This document shows positions 9,710-18,787 of a stretch of 64,000 nucleotides of DNA, piece by piece. The translations under genes and the position numbers were made by a program. The first letter of the stretch is position 1. Each line of letters opens with the position of its first letter. The notes below the pieces were generated by a model. The model was not told the DNA's origin. It made no database searches and worked only from the letters and a program-made list of their open reading frames with translations. Source of the stretch: Glycomyces fuscus (GTDB taxonomy: Bacteria > Actinomycetota > Actinomycetes > Streptosporangiales > Streptosporangiaceae); assembly GCA_002529455.1 (NCBI GenBank), contig NYMS01000020.1, forward strand, positions 1-64,000. The letters are read 5' to 3'.

Positions 9710-10552
9710 ATGGCCGAGACGATCCTGGTCACCGGGGCCACGGGCAACACCGGACGCCACGTGGTGGCGGGCCTGATCGCGGAGGGGGTCCCCGTGCGGG
9801 CGCTCGTGCGGGACCCGGCGAGGGCCCGGCTGCCGGAGGGGGTCGAGGTCGTCGGGGGCGACATCACCGACCCGGAGGCCGTGTCGGCGGCCGCCGAGGG
9901 CACCGCGGGGGCGTACCTGCTCTGGCCGGGGTACGGCACCGAGGGGGTCGACGAGACGGTGGAGGCCCTCACCGGGCACGTGCGCCGGGTCGTCTACTTC
10001 TCGGCGATCGCCGCCGGGGAGGACTCCGACAGCGTGTGGGGGCGGGTGGAGGCCGCCGTGCGCGCCTCCGGACGGGAGTGGACCTTCCTGCGCATCACGG
10101 GCATGGCCACGAACACCCTGGGCTGGGCCGAGCAGGTCCGCGCCGGCGCGGTCCGCGCCCCCCACGGCCGGGCGTCGCGCTCGCTGGTCCACGAACGCGA
10201 CATCGCGGCGGTCGCCGTGCGGGCCCTGCTGGACGGGGGGCACACGGGCAGGGCCTACACGGTGACCGGCCCCGAGTCGCTGACCCAGGCCGAGCAGGTG
10301 CGGATCCTCGGGGAGGAGACGGGGCTGCCGGTGCGCTGGGAGGAGCAGCCCGAGGAGGAGGCCCGTGCCGAGCTCGCCGGGACGATGGGCGCCGACTTCG
10401 CCACCACCGCACTCGCCTACTGGGCCTCACTCGTCGACGACCCCGAGCCGGTCTCGCGGGACGTCGAGGCGGTCACCGGCCGGCCTGCGCTGACCTTCCG
10501 CGCGTGGGCGCGCGAGCACGCCGGGGACTTCACCGCGAGCGCGTCGGGCTGA
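9710..10552 (+). CDS. NmrA-like NAD(P)-binding oxidoreductase
   Basis: This 280-residue Rossmann-fold protein of the atypical short-chain dehydrogenase/NmrA group has the dinucleotide motif TGATGNTGRHV at residues 8-18. The family includes quinone/NADPH-sensing reductases such as QorB and redox sensors. The usual Tyr-x3-Lys catalytic pair is not obvious, consistent with NmrA-type proteins. The gene is alone and sits behind a SoxR-like operator, suggesting induction by redox-cycling compounds. GAAGGAACC before the ATG is a good ribosome site. Confidence 0.8.
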   Translation: MAETILVTGATGNTGRHVVAGLIAEGVPVRALVRDPARARLPEGVEVVGGDITDPEAVSAAAEGTAGAYLLWPGYGTEGVDETVEALTGHVRRVVYFSAIAAGEDSDSVWGRVEAAVRASGREWTFLRITGMATNTLGWAEQVRAGAVRAPHGRASRSLVHERDIAAVAVRALLDGGHTGRAYTVTGPESLTQAEQVRILGEETGLPVRWEEQPEEEARAELAGTMGADFATTALAYWASLVDDPEPVSRDVEAVTGRPALTFRAWAREHAGDFTASASG

Positions 10553-10636
10553 CCGCCGGGGACGCCGCGGCGCCGGGCCCGGCGGGAACCGCCTGGCCCA
10601 GCGCCTCCCGGCACCGCGGCCTCCGGCGGGTGCGCC

Positions 10637-12499
10637 TCAGCAGGAACCCCTGTCCGCCCACACGCCCCACTGGTCGCTGCTCGGCGGGTGGCCCTGGATC
10701 CACCAGCGCGCCTCGTACTCTCGGCCCTCGTGCTGGACCCGGTCGCCGGTGTCGTACACGGTCCCCTCGTCCCACTGCGGGGCGTCGCAGGAACCGCCGT
10801 CCCCGCGTCCGCCGCCGCTGCCGCCGTTCCCCTCGCCCCGGCCGCCCCGGCCGCCACGGTCGTCCTGGTCGTCCCGGTCCCCCCGGTCGTCGTCCTCGCC
10901 GGAGGGGGAGGCCTCCTCCTCGGACTCCTCCGCCTCCTCCTCTTCTTCCTCCTCCGGCTCCGGGCCGAGGGAGACGGTGAGGGCGACGGAACCCTCCTCC
11001 GGCAGGATCGTGCCGGGCTCGGGGGTCTGCCCGCTGACCTCGCCGGCGGGAGCGGTGTCGTGGTGCTCCTCGGTGACCTGCACGACCAGGCCGAGTCCGG
11101 CCAGTGCGGACGCGGCCTCCTCCTGGCCCATACCGACCAGTGTGGGAACGATGACGCCCTCGCTCACGCTGAGCACGACCGGCTCCTCGCGGTCGCCCTC
11201 CTCACCCGCCGCGGGCTCGGTGGCCAGGACGGTGCCCGGGGGCTGGTCGGGGGAGTGCTCCTGGACGATCTCGATACCGGTGAACCCGGCCTGGCGCAGG
11301 GTGTCGCGCGCCTCGTTCTCGGTACCGCCGACCACGTCGGGGACCTCGGAGAACTGCGGCCCGGTGGAGACGTGCAGCAGGACCTCGGCGCCCCGCTCCA
11401 CGTCGCTGCCGGGCGCGGGCGTGCTGTCGGCGACCGCCCCGGCGCCGACGGTGTCGCTGTAGGCCTCCTCGAAGCGCACGGCCAGGTCCATGCCGAGCCC
11501 GGCCAGCCGCTCCTCGGCCTGCTCGGTGGAGGCGCCCACGAGGTCGGGCAGCGCGACGCGGCTGTCCGGGACCAGCGCCCACCCGGCGGCGAACAGGACC
11601 AGGACCAGCACTCCGGCGGTGACCAGCACGGGGACGCGCCGCCACAGCGGGACCGGAGCGGCACCGTCCTCCCGGCTCTCCCGCGGTTCGTCGGTGATGA
11701 CGGGGATGGGCCGGGTCTCGACGTCGGCGGGGTCCGCCGGGGTCCCGGGGAGCGAGCGCAGCACCTGCTCGACCACGGTGAGGTACTGGCCCGCGTCGCG
11801 GGGGCGGTAGCGCGGGTTGGGGTCGGTGGCGTTGGCGACCAGCATGTCCAGGTCGGGCGGCAGCCCGGGGACGACGGCCGAGGGGCGCAGCGGGTGGGCC
11901 TCCGGGTCGGCGGGCAACCCGGTCGTCAGCGTGTACAGGAGCCGTCCGACGGCGTGCACGTCGGTACGGGTCTCGGGACCGGCGTCCTCCTCGGCGTCGA
12001 AGAGCAGCGGGAAGCCGGTGACCCGCACCCCGCCCTCGCCGTCCACCACGACCGTGTGGGGGTCGAGCGCGCCGTGCACGACGCCCGCGCCGTGGGCGGC
12101 GTCGAGCGCGGTGAGCACCCCGGCCACGATGGCCAGCGCCGCCTGCACCGGGTAGCGGAGCCCGCCGCCGCCCTCGCCCAGCGCCTCCGCGAGGGTCTGC
12201 CCCGGCAGGTACTCGCCGACCGCGTACACGTGCTCGCCGTCGCGGCCGTGGCCCAGCACCCGGGCGATCCCCGGGTGGGACAGGCCCTCCAGGGTCTGGG
12301 CGCGGTCCACGAACGCGTGCACGGCACCGTGGTCGCCCACCAGCCAGGGGTGCAGGACGGTGACCGTGACGGTCTGGTCGCCGCCGAGGTCGTGGGCGAC
12401 GTGGACGGTTCCCGACGCGCCGCTGCGCAGCCGCTTCCCGAGGATGTAGCGCTCGTGCAGCGTGATGCCGAAGAGGGGATCGGGAGTGGGGGTCTCCAT
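10637..12499 (-). CDS. Pseudokinase with three PASTA domains and a C-terminal chitin-binding-type module
   Basis: This is a 620-residue bitopic protein. Residues 15-250 have a protein-kinase fold with a glycine loop (RSGASG), but the ATP-binding Lys is Thr47 (VTVTVL), the HRDLKPxN motif reads HGALDPHTV (142-150) and the DFG motif reads TGFP (161-164). It should not phosphorylate. A transmembrane helix spans about 289-309. PASTA repeats follow at about 315-380, 384-447 and 449-512, then an acidic linker and, from 571, a domain of the CBM5/12 chitin-binding type (GDRVQHEGREYEARWWIQG...WG.W). The architecture suggests that it binds cell-wall muropeptide or glycan outside and scaffolds signalling inside. 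ATG 12499 is preferred over an in-frame start 13 codons upstream. Confidence 0.85.
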   Translation of the reverse strand: METPTPDPLFGITLHERYILGKRLRSGASGTVHVAHDLGGDQTVTVTVLHPWLVGDHGAVHAFVDRAQTLEGLSHPGIARVLGHGRDGEHVYAVGEYLPGQTLAEALGEGGGGLRYPVQAALAIVAGVLTALDAAHGAGVVHGALDPHTVVVDGEGGVRVTGFPLLFDAEEDAGPETRTDVHAVGRLLYTLTTGLPADPEAHPLRPSAVVPGLPPDLDMLVANATDPNPRYRPRDAGQYLTVVEQVLRSLPGTPADPADVETRPIPVITDEPRESREDGAAPVPLWRRVPVLVTAGVLVLVLFAAGWALVPDSRVALPDLVGASTEQAEERLAGLGMDLAVRFEEAYSDTVGAGAVADSTPAPGSDVERGAEVLLHVSTGPQFSEVPDVVGGTENEARDTLRQAGFTGIEIVQEHSPDQPPGTVLATEPAAGEEGDREEPVVLSVSEGVIVPTLVGMGQEEAASALAGLGLVVQVTEEHHDTAPAGEVSGQTPEPGTILPEEGSVALTVSLGPEPEEEEEEEAEESEEEASPSGEDDDRGDRDDQDDRGGRGGRGEGNGGSGGGRGDGGSCDAPQWDEGTVYDTGDRVQHEGREYEARWWIQGHPPSSDQWGVWADRGSC

Positions 12500-12618
12500 G
12501 GGACGGATTCTATGTCCCCGCACCCTCCCAAACCTCACGATCCGGGTCGGATACGGACACGGGCCGGACAGTAGGGTCGATGCGCTGTCCCCTGGTACCG
12601 AAACGCTGCGAGGCCCCT
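12500..12618. promoter_or_regulatory. Divergent promoter region, pseudokinase / ADP-ribosylglycohydrolase
   Basis: A 119-bp gap between divergent genes. TAGGGT at 12572-12577 is a plausible -10 for the rightward gene. The nearest ATG (12580) would lie before the transcription start, which argues for the GTG at 12619. Confidence 0.4.
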
Positions 12619-13593
12619 GTGAACCTTCCCTCCCCCGGCACCGTCGAGGACCGGGCGGCGGGCGTTCTGCTCGGCGCCGCGTGCGGCGACGCCCTGGGCG
12701 TGCCCTACGAGTTCGGGCCGCCGCTGCCGCGGGACCGGGTCCCGCAGATGGTCGGCGGCGGGCTGGGCCCCTACGCCCCGGGCGAGTACTCCGACGACAC
12801 CCAGATGGCCGTGTGCATCGCCGAGGCCCTGCGCGAGCACGGCGACCCGCTGTCGGCGGAGGCCCTGCGGCACACCGCGGACGCCTTCCTGCGCTGGAGG
12901 AACGAGGGCGCCACCGACATCGGCAACCAGACCGCGTGGGTGATGGGCCGTTCCGGGCACGCGTACCGGAGCCCGGAGGTCGCCGAGGTGATGGAGCGGG
13001 CCGCGGCGGACCGCTTCGCCGAGGGGGTGCCGAGCGCGGGGAACGGGTCGCTCATGCGCACGGGGCCGCTGGCCCTGGCCTATCCGGACGACCCGGAGGG
13101 CCTGGCCGCGGCCGCCGACCGCTACAGCCGCCTCACCCACGGCGACCCGCTGGCCTCCGAGGCCTGCGTGCTGTGGTGCGAGGGGGTCCGGCACGCGGTC
13201 GCGCACGGCGGCCTGGCGGGTGTGCGCGCGGGCGTGGAACTGCTGCCGGCCGGGCGTCGCGGAGCGTGGACGGCGTGGCTGGACGAGGCCGAGGAGCGGC
13301 CGCCGCACGCCTTCGGCGACAACGGGTTCGTGGTCACCGCCCTCCAGGCGGCGTGGTCGGCCGTGGTGCACGAGCCGGACGGGTTCGCCCCCGCGCTGCG
13401 GGCCGCCGTGCGCGCGGGCAACGACACCGACACCGTGGCCGCGATCGCCGGGGCGCTGCTCGGTGCCCGGTGGGGCGCGAGCACGATCCCGGCGGAGTAC
13501 CTGGAGGCGGTGCACGGGTGGCCCGGCTACCGGGCCGGGGACCTGGCCGAGCTGGCGCTGCGGGTCGCCGGGCGCCACCGGAACGGTCGCTAG
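12619..13593 (+). CDS. ADP-ribosylglycohydrolase family protein
   Basis: This 324-residue protein belongs to the DraG/ARH family, which removes ADP-ribose from proteins or small molecules using two metal ions. The metal-binding motifs are visible: GAACGDALGVPYEF near the start, SDDTQMA and GNDTDTVAAIAGA near the end. GTG 12619 follows a GCGAGG ribosome site. No ADP-ribosyltransferase gene is nearby. The target (protein, tRNA or free ADP-ribose derivative) cannot be told. Confidence 0.85.
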   Translation: MNLPSPGTVEDRAAGVLLGAACGDALGVPYEFGPPLPRDRVPQMVGGGLGPYAPGEYSDDTQMAVCIAEALREHGDPLSAEALRHTADAFLRWRNEGATDIGNQTAWVMGRSGHAYRSPEVAEVMERAAADRFAEGVPSAGNGSLMRTGPLALAYPDDPEGLAAAADRYSRLTHGDPLASEACVLWCEGVRHAVAHGGLAGVRAGVELLPAGRRGAWTAWLDEAEERPPHAFGDNGFVVTALQAAWSAVVHEPDGFAPALRAAVRAGNDTDTVAAIAGALLGARWGASTIPAEYLEAVHGWPGYRAGDLAELALRVAGRHRNGR

Positions 13594-13659
13594 CCTGGCG
13601 GTGTCCCCTTCTCGGAGGCCCTCCTCCGAACGACCTTCACGACGACATCGAGGTGTGCC

Positions 13660-14178
13660 ATGTCCGGTGGACTGAACTGGGTACGTGCGGACGAGCACCC
13701 GGAACTGCTGGCCGACCCGGTCCTGGCCGCGGTGCGCGGGCTCGGGGACGCGCGGGTGGCGCGGATCGACCCGGAGCTCGCGGACACGGCCCGGTTCTGC
13801 GAGCGGTACGGGATGCCCCTGGCGACCAGCGCCAACTGCGTGGTGGTCGCGGCCAGGCGCGGCGGCGAGGTGTCCTACGCGGCGTGCATGGTGCCGGCCA
13901 CCCGGCGCGCCGACGTCAACGGAACCGTCCGCCGCCACCTCGGAGCCCGCAAGACCTCGTTCGCGCCGATGGACGACGCCGTCGGGCTGACCGGGATGGA
14001 GTACGGCGGCATCACGCCCCTCGGCCTGCCGGCGGGGTGGCCGGTCCTGGTGGACGAGGCGGTCGCCGCCGAGGCCGAGGTGGTGGTGGGCAGCGGTGTG
14101 CGCCGCTCCAAGCTCCTGGTGCCCGGCAAGCTGCTCGCCGACCTGCCGGGCGCCGAGGTCCTGGCGCTCACCAAGTAG
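13660..14178 (+). CDS. YbaK/EbsC family aminoacyl-tRNA deacylase
   Basis: This 172-residue protein has the YbaK fold used by prolyl-tRNA editing enzymes to hydrolyse misacylated tRNA. The conserved Lys lies in ARKTSFAP and the glycine-rich turn is GGITPLGLP. The core is complete for a free-standing trans-editing factor. The ATG is 66 bases after the previous stop, so the two genes may share a transcript. The tRNA it edits is not determinable. Confidence 0.82.
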   Translation: MSGGLNWVRADEHPELLADPVLAAVRGLGDARVARIDPELADTARFCERYGMPLATSANCVVVAARRGGEVSYAACMVPATRRADVNGTVRRHLGARKTSFAPMDDAVGLTGMEYGGITPLGLPAGWPVLVDEAVAAEAEVVVGSGVRRSKLLVPGKLLADLPGAEVLALTK

Positions 14179-14230
14179 GGGCGGTCGCGCCCCGGCACGC
14201 GCCCCGGCACGCGGCCGGGCACGGCCGCCC

Positions 14231-14302
14231 TGCCGCGTGTCGACACGTCCACCTGCGGACTCGTCGCCATGTCGACGCGAATGTCGACACATCGACGTGT
14301 GG
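14231..14302. repeat. 8-bp phased intergenic array A
   Basis: From 14239 the sequence runs in 8-bp units: GTCGACAC, GTCCACCT, GCGGACTC, GTCGCCAT, GTCGACGC, then a 4-base slip, GTCGACAC, ATCGACGT. It lies between convergent genes. Confidence 0.7.
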
Positions 14303-14380
14303 TTTCGGCGCCCCCGATCCGGCCCCCGGTTGACGCCGGGGCGGTACCGGCGGCACGCGGCCCCGGAGGCCCGCCCCGCC

Positions 14381-14409
14381 CCGCCCCGTCCCAGGGCGGG
14401 ACGGGGCGG
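14381..14409. terminator. Terminator between convergent genes
   Basis: A perfect 12-bp stem (CCGCCCCGTCCC / GGGACGGGGCGG) with a five-base loop. Confidence 0.8.
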
Positions 14410-14430
14410 AACGGGTCCCGGGACCGGGTG

Positions 14431-15510
14431 TCAGGGGGTGTCCCCGACATCCGCCACCCAGGCGGACTCCACCAGCACGGTGTAGTTGTTCACCCGGGGC
14501 AGGTCCTCCTCCCCGGGCGACTCCACGGCGACCGTCTCGTGGTAGAGCGGCATGCCCGTGTCGGCGTCGAACATGATCCTGCGCTCCAGGAGGTAGCCGT
14601 CCCCCGCGTCCTCCTCGACCAGGAACAGCTCGCCCTCGCGGCCCTCCCGGTCCCGGGCCGTTCCCGCGTACAGCACGTCCTCCTGCCCGGCGAGTGCGCG
14701 CAGCGCGGCGGCCTGCACGTCGGGACCGACCGGGGCCTCCTCGTACAGCTGCTGGAGGGCGTACACGAGCCCGACCGCGGCGGAGCCGTCCTCCGGGCCG
14801 TCTGCCGCCAGGAGCTGCTCCGCGAGCCGCTCCGGGTCGGCGGACAGGCTGTCGGGCTCCCAGGTGAAGAACATGCCGTTCCCGCCCTCGCCGCCGCCCC
14901 ACTCGAACTCCTCGGGCCCGCTCCCGAAGAGCCACAGGACCGGGTCGCGGTCGCCGCCCACGTGCTCGGGGAGGCTCGGGGCGGAGACGCTGCGCCCGGA
15001 CTCGTGCGGGGTGCGCCACACCTGCTCGTTCGTCGGGACGACCCCCCAGCCGGCCTCGCCGGTGTCGGCGTCCTGGGAGTAGGTGAACGTCCACTCCGCG
15101 GTGCGCACGTAGGCGACGTCGCCGCCGGCGGGCGGCGGGGGCTGCTCCTCGGCGGCCCCGGCCAGTTCGAGGAGCCGCTCGCCGCCCTGGGACAGGTCGG
15201 TCATGGGGACCTCCAGCGGTGCGGGGGGCGGCCCGGCGTAGGCGGGCCGGGCGGCGTTCCACCCCAGGGACCCGAGCACGGCCACGGCGGTGAGCGCCGC
15301 GGCGGCGCCCAGCACCAGGCGCGGGACGGGGCGCCTCGGAACCAGGCCGCGCACCGGGCGGCGGTCGCCCGAGGCGATCGCCTCGACCCGGGTGAGCTCC
15401 ACGGCCACGGGGTCGGGGCGGACGGAGGCCGCGGGGTCGTGCGCGGCGAGCATCCCGCGCACGGCGTCGGTGTCGCCGCGGAAGCCGCGGTCGGCAGGGG
15501 TACGGTTCAC
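14431..15510 (-). CDS. CU044_5270-type membrane protein, partner of the ECF sigma factor
   Basis: This is a 359-residue protein. A cytoplasmic N-terminus of about 70 residues (DRGFRGDTDAVRGMLAAHDP) precedes one membrane helix (LVLGAAAALTAVAVLGSLGW) and a large external domain. It resembles the CU044_5270 family that sits next to ECF sigma genes in actinomycetes. The GTG start overlaps the sigma stop (GTGA), with GGAGGAGAA ahead of it. By position it is a candidate anti-sigma factor or stress sensor, but no zinc anti-sigma motif is visible. The external domain is Trp-rich and acidic; its ligand is unknown. Confidence 0.75.
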   Translation of the reverse strand: MNRTPADRGFRGDTDAVRGMLAAHDPAASVRPDPVAVELTRVEAIASGDRRPVRGLVPRRPVPRLVLGAAAALTAVAVLGSLGWNAARPAYAGPPPAPLEVPMTDLSQGGERLLELAGAAEEQPPPPAGGDVAYVRTAEWTFTYSQDADTGEAGWGVVPTNEQVWRTPHESGRSVSAPSLPEHVGGDRDPVLWLFGSGPEEFEWGGGEGGNGMFFTWEPDSLSADPERLAEQLLAADGPEDGSAAVGLVYALQQLYEEAPVGPDVQAAALRALAGQEDVLYAGTARDREGREGELFLVEEDAGDGYLLERRIMFDADTGMPLYHETVAVESPGEEDLPRVNNYTVLVESAWVADVGDTP

Positions 15511-16100
15511 TTCTCCTCCATGGGGACTCGGACGTGCGCGGTGCCCGGCGGCACCGGGCGTGCTGGGGGCGCGTCCCGCTCCGGCGGGGGAGAGGAGTCG
15601 AGGAAGCGCTCGATCCGGCGGCGGGCCCGGTGCAGGCGCACGCGCGCGGTGGCCCTGGTGCACCCCAGGACCCGCGCTGCCTCGGCCAGGTCCAGGCCCT
15701 CCCAGGCCAGGAGCATCACCAGTTCGCGGTCGGTGGCGCTGAGCCGGTCCAGGGCGCGCAGCGCGGTGTCGCGCTCCTCCACCTGGCGGACGGTGTCGGC
15801 CCCGCCGGGGACACCGGCGGCGGCCTCGGCGCTCAACACCTCGCCACGGCGCCGTTCGACGCGCAGCCGGTCCCGGATGACGTTGCGCGCCACCCCGTAG
15901 AGCCAGGGCAGGGGCTGGTCCTTGGGCAGGCGGTCGTACCTGCGCCAGGCGACGCCGAAGGTCTCGGCCGCGACGTCGTCCGCGCGGTCCGCGCCCAGGC
16001 GGCGCACGGCGTAGCGGTACACGTCGCCGTGGTACCGCTCGAAGAACCGGGTGAACTCGCCCTTGGCGGAGTCACCCGCGTCCGTGTCCTCACTGCTCAT
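15507..16100 (-). CDS. ECF-type RNA polymerase sigma factor
   Basis: This 197-residue sigma-70 family member has region 2 at about 16-85 (RFFERYHGDVYRYAVRRLG ... LPWLYGVARNVIRD) and region 4 near 125-175 (LSATDRELVMLLAWEGLDLAEAARVLG). ATG 16100 has AAGGAAA upstream and is preferred over a start eight codons earlier. It forms a two-gene unit with the overlapping membrane protein, which is likely its regulator. Target promoters cannot be inferred. Confidence 0.87.
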   Translation of the reverse strand: MSSEDTDAGDSAKGEFTRFFERYHGDVYRYAVRRLGADRADDVAAETFGVAWRRYDRLPKDQPLPWLYGVARNVIRDRLRVERRRGEVLSAEAAAGVPGGADTVRQVEERDTALRALDRLSATDRELVMLLAWEGLDLAEAARVLGCTRATARVRLHRARRRIERFLDSSPPPERDAPPARPVPPGTAHVRVPMEEK

Positions 16101-16311
16101 CGGTTTCCTTCCGTGCGTTCCCACCCTCCTTCTGTCCGGCGGGGCTCCCTTGTTACAGCGTCGTCCCCCCTTTTCGCGCGCGGACGCGTCGGGGGTGCGC
16201 CGGCCCCCGCCAGAACCCGCGCGGCCGACCGCGGGCCAGCGTGACGCCCGGACCTGTGGACAAGCAGGGAAAGGGCAGGTGGGAAGCGGCGTGGCTCTCC
16301 AGGGGCTATTT

Positions 16312-16334
16312 ACTGACCGATCGGTCTGTAATAC
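16312..16334 (+). promoter_or_regulatory. PaaR-like TetR operator and -10 of paaZ
   Basis: The perfect palindrome GACCGATCGGTC (16315-16326) sits in a larger inverted repeat. It matches 14 of the 17 fixed positions of the PaaR box as I recall it from Corynebacterium: half-sites ACTNACCG and CGGTNAGT flanking NNCGNN. TAATAC (16329-16334) is the likely -10, so repressor binding would block transcription. A closely similar box is at 41751. Confidence 0.65.
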
Positions 16335-16373
16335 TGTTCGTCAGAGAGCACAGCCCGAGGAGAGGACCGTCAG

Positions 16374-18410
16374 GTGCCCGAAACACTCCAGAGCTACGCG
16401 CGGGGAGCATGGTTCACCCCCACGGACGAGGGCGAGCCCCTGGCCGACGCGAACACCGGGGAGACCGTCGCCCGGATCTCGTCCAACGGTCCCGACGTCG
16501 CGGGGATGGTCGACCACGCGCGGACCGTCGGCGGCCCCGCGCTGCGCGCGCTCACCTTCCACCAGCGCGCGAACATCCTCAAGGAGGTCGCCAAGTACCT
16601 GACGGAGCACAAGGAGGAGTTCTACGCCCTCTCCCACCGGACCGGTGCGACCAGGCGGGACACCGCCGTGGACGTGGACGGCGGGTTCGGCACGCTCTTC
16701 AGCTTCTCCAGCAAGGGCCGCCGCGAGCTGCCCAACTCCACCGTCATCCTGGACGGGCCCCTGGAGCCGCTCGGCAGGCAGGGCACGTTCGTGGGCCAGC
16801 ACGTGTACACGTCCCGCCCGGGCGTGGCCGTGCAGATCAACGCCTTCAACTTCCCGGTGTGGGGCATGCTGGAGAAGTTCGCCCCGGCCTTCCTCGCGGG
16901 GATGCCCAGCATCGTCAAGCCCGCCGGGCAGACCTCCTACCTCACCGTCGCCGTCGTGCGGCGCATGGTCGAGTCGGGCCTGCTGCCCGAGGGCTCCCTC
17001 CAGCTCCTCGTCGGCAGCCACAGGGGCCTGCTCGACGCCCTGGGGCCGCAGGACATCGTGGGCTTCACCGGCTCCGCCGCCACCGGCGCCATCCTGCGCA
17101 ACCACCCCAACGTGGTCAGCGGCGGCGTGCAGCTCAACGTGGAGGCCGACTCCCTGAACTGCTCGATCCTCGGCCCGGACGTGTCCGAGGAGGACCCCGA
17201 GTTCGACCTGTACGTCAAGCAGGTCGTCACCGAGATGACGGTCAAGGCCGGGCAGAAGTGCACCGCCATCCGCCGCGTCATCGTGCCCGAGGCGATGGCG
17301 GACGCCGTCACCCGGGCCCTGGCCGACCGCCTGTCCAAGGTGGTGGTCGGCGCGGCCGACAACCCGGACGCGCGGATGGGCGCGCTGGTCTCGCTCGACC
17401 AGCGCGAGGAGGTCCGCAAGGCGGTCAAGGCCCTGCGCGCCACCAGCGAGATCGTCTACGGCGACCCGGAGAGCGTGGAGGTCGCCGGGGCCGACGACGA
17501 GTCGGGCGCGTTCATGTCCCCGGTCCTGCTGCGCGCCGAGCCCGGAGCCCGGGAGCCGCACGAGGTGGAGGCCTTCGGCCCCGTCAGCACCGTGATCACC
17601 TACGACGGCGTCGCCGAGGCCGTCGAGCTCGCCGCCCGGGGCAGCGGCAGCCTGGTGGGTTCGCTCGTCACCCGCGACCCGGACGTGGCGCGCGAGGTCG
17701 TCCTGGGCCTGGCGCCCTGGCACGGGCGCATCCTGGTGCTCAACCGCGACGACGCCAAGGAGTCCACCGGCCACGGGTCCCCGCTGCCCGTCCTGGTGCA
17801 CGGCGGCCCCGGACGCGCGGGCGGCGGCGAGGAGATGGGCGGCGTACGCGGCGTCAAGCACCACATGCAGCGCACCGCCGTGCAGGCGCCTCCGGACATG
17901 GTCACCGCGATCACCGGCCACTGGACCACCGGCTCCGAGCGGACCGTGGGCGACGTGCACCCGTTCCGCAAGGACCTGTCGCAGCTGCGGATCGGCGACA
18001 CGATCCGGTCGGCGGAGCGCACCGTCACCCGGGCCGACATCGACCACTTCGCCGAGTTCACCGGTGACACGTTCTACGCGCACACCGACGAGGAGGCCGC
18101 CGCCGCCAACCCGCTGTTCGGCGGGATCGTGGCGCACGGCTACCTGGTGGTGTCGCTGGCGGCGGGCCTGTTCGTGGACCCGGCCCCGGGCCCGGTGCTC
18201 GCCAACTTCGGCGTGGACAACCTGCGCTTCCTCACCCCGGTGAAGGAGAACGCCACGATCCGGGTGACGCTGACCGCCAAGCAGATCACCCCGCGCACGA
18301 ACGCCGACTACGGCGAGGTGCGCTGGGACGCCCTGGTCACCGACCAGGACGGCGAGGCCGTGGCCACCTACGACGTGCTCACGCTGGTCGCCAAGGGCGA
18401 GGAGGAGTAG
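16374..18410 (+). CDS. paaZ: Bifunctional oxepin-CoA hydrolase / semialdehyde dehydrogenase PaaZ
   Basis: This 678-residue protein of the aerobic phenylacetate pathway opens the oxepin-CoA ring and oxidises the resulting aldehyde. Residues about 1-520 are an NADP-dependent aldehyde dehydrogenase with the catalytic Cys in GQKCTAIRR and a Glu in VQLNVEAD. Residues about 540-678 are a MaoC-type (R)-hydratase with GDTFYAHTDEEAA carrying the hydratase Asp and His. Length equals the Escherichia coli enzyme. The GTG start follows GAGGAGAGGACC. Other paa genes are not in this window, so it is regulated as a separate unit by the upstream TetR-type operator. Confidence 0.92.
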   Translation: MPETLQSYARGAWFTPTDEGEPLADANTGETVARISSNGPDVAGMVDHARTVGGPALRALTFHQRANILKEVAKYLTEHKEEFYALSHRTGATRRDTAVDVDGGFGTLFSFSSKGRRELPNSTVILDGPLEPLGRQGTFVGQHVYTSRPGVAVQINAFNFPVWGMLEKFAPAFLAGMPSIVKPAGQTSYLTVAVVRRMVESGLLPEGSLQLLVGSHRGLLDALGPQDIVGFTGSAATGAILRNHPNVVSGGVQLNVEADSLNCSILGPDVSEEDPEFDLYVKQVVTEMTVKAGQKCTAIRRVIVPEAMADAVTRALADRLSKVVVGAADNPDARMGALVSLDQREEVRKAVKALRATSEIVYGDPESVEVAGADDESGAFMSPVLLRAEPGAREPHEVEAFGPVSTVITYDGVAEAVELAARGSGSLVGSLVTRDPDVAREVVLGLAPWHGRILVLNRDDAKESTGHGSPLPVLVHGGPGRAGGGEEMGGVRGVKHHMQRTAVQAPPDMVTAITGHWTTGSERTVGDVHPFRKDLSQLRIGDTIRSAERTVTRADIDHFAEFTGDTFYAHTDEEAAAANPLFGGIVAHGYLVVSLAAGLFVDPAPGPVLANFGVDNLRFLTPVKENATIRVTLTAKQITPRTNADYGEVRWDALVTDQDGEAVATYDVLTLVAKGEEE

Positions 18411-18430
18411 GCACTTCGCCGTGCGGACGG

Positions 18431-18536
18431 GTCGCCGTGGTGACAGACCGGCACGCCGGTAAGCGGACACGTCGGCAAGTCGGCTCGTCGGTAAGCGGAC
18501 ACGTCGGCGAACGGACATGTCGACCCGCCGACGAGC
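18431..18536. repeat. 8-bp phased intergenic array B
   Basis: About 13 units in 8-bp phase, including GTCGCCGT, GGTGACAG, GCGGACAC, GTCGGCAA, GTCGGCTC, GTCGGTAA, GCGGACAC, GTCGGCGA and GTCGACCC. It lies 20 bases after the paaZ stop. The remaining part of the paaZ-abgT gap (18537-18787) shows no gene. Confidence 0.75.
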
Positions 18537-18787
18537 GGCGGCGCCCCCGGCTGTGGCGTGGCCGGGGGCGCCGTCGTGCGCGGGGCGTGCTCCGGGAGGG
18601 CGGCCGGTTCCGTGCCGGGTCCGACCGGTGCCGCCTCCCGTGTCCGGGAGGGGCCCGGCCCCGCGCACGACCCCTCCGGTCCTCCGACGCGCTGTCACGC
18701 CCCGCCGACGGTGGTTGACATCTCCTCCTCCCGCCCCTGCAATGCGGGAGGAGGGTGTACGGCCACGCGGAAGGCGGGGGAGCACGG

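Noticed and set aside
10688..12574. Long plus-strand frame opposite the pseudokinase gene
   Set aside because: It has no recognisable domain and is explained by codon bias of the real gene.
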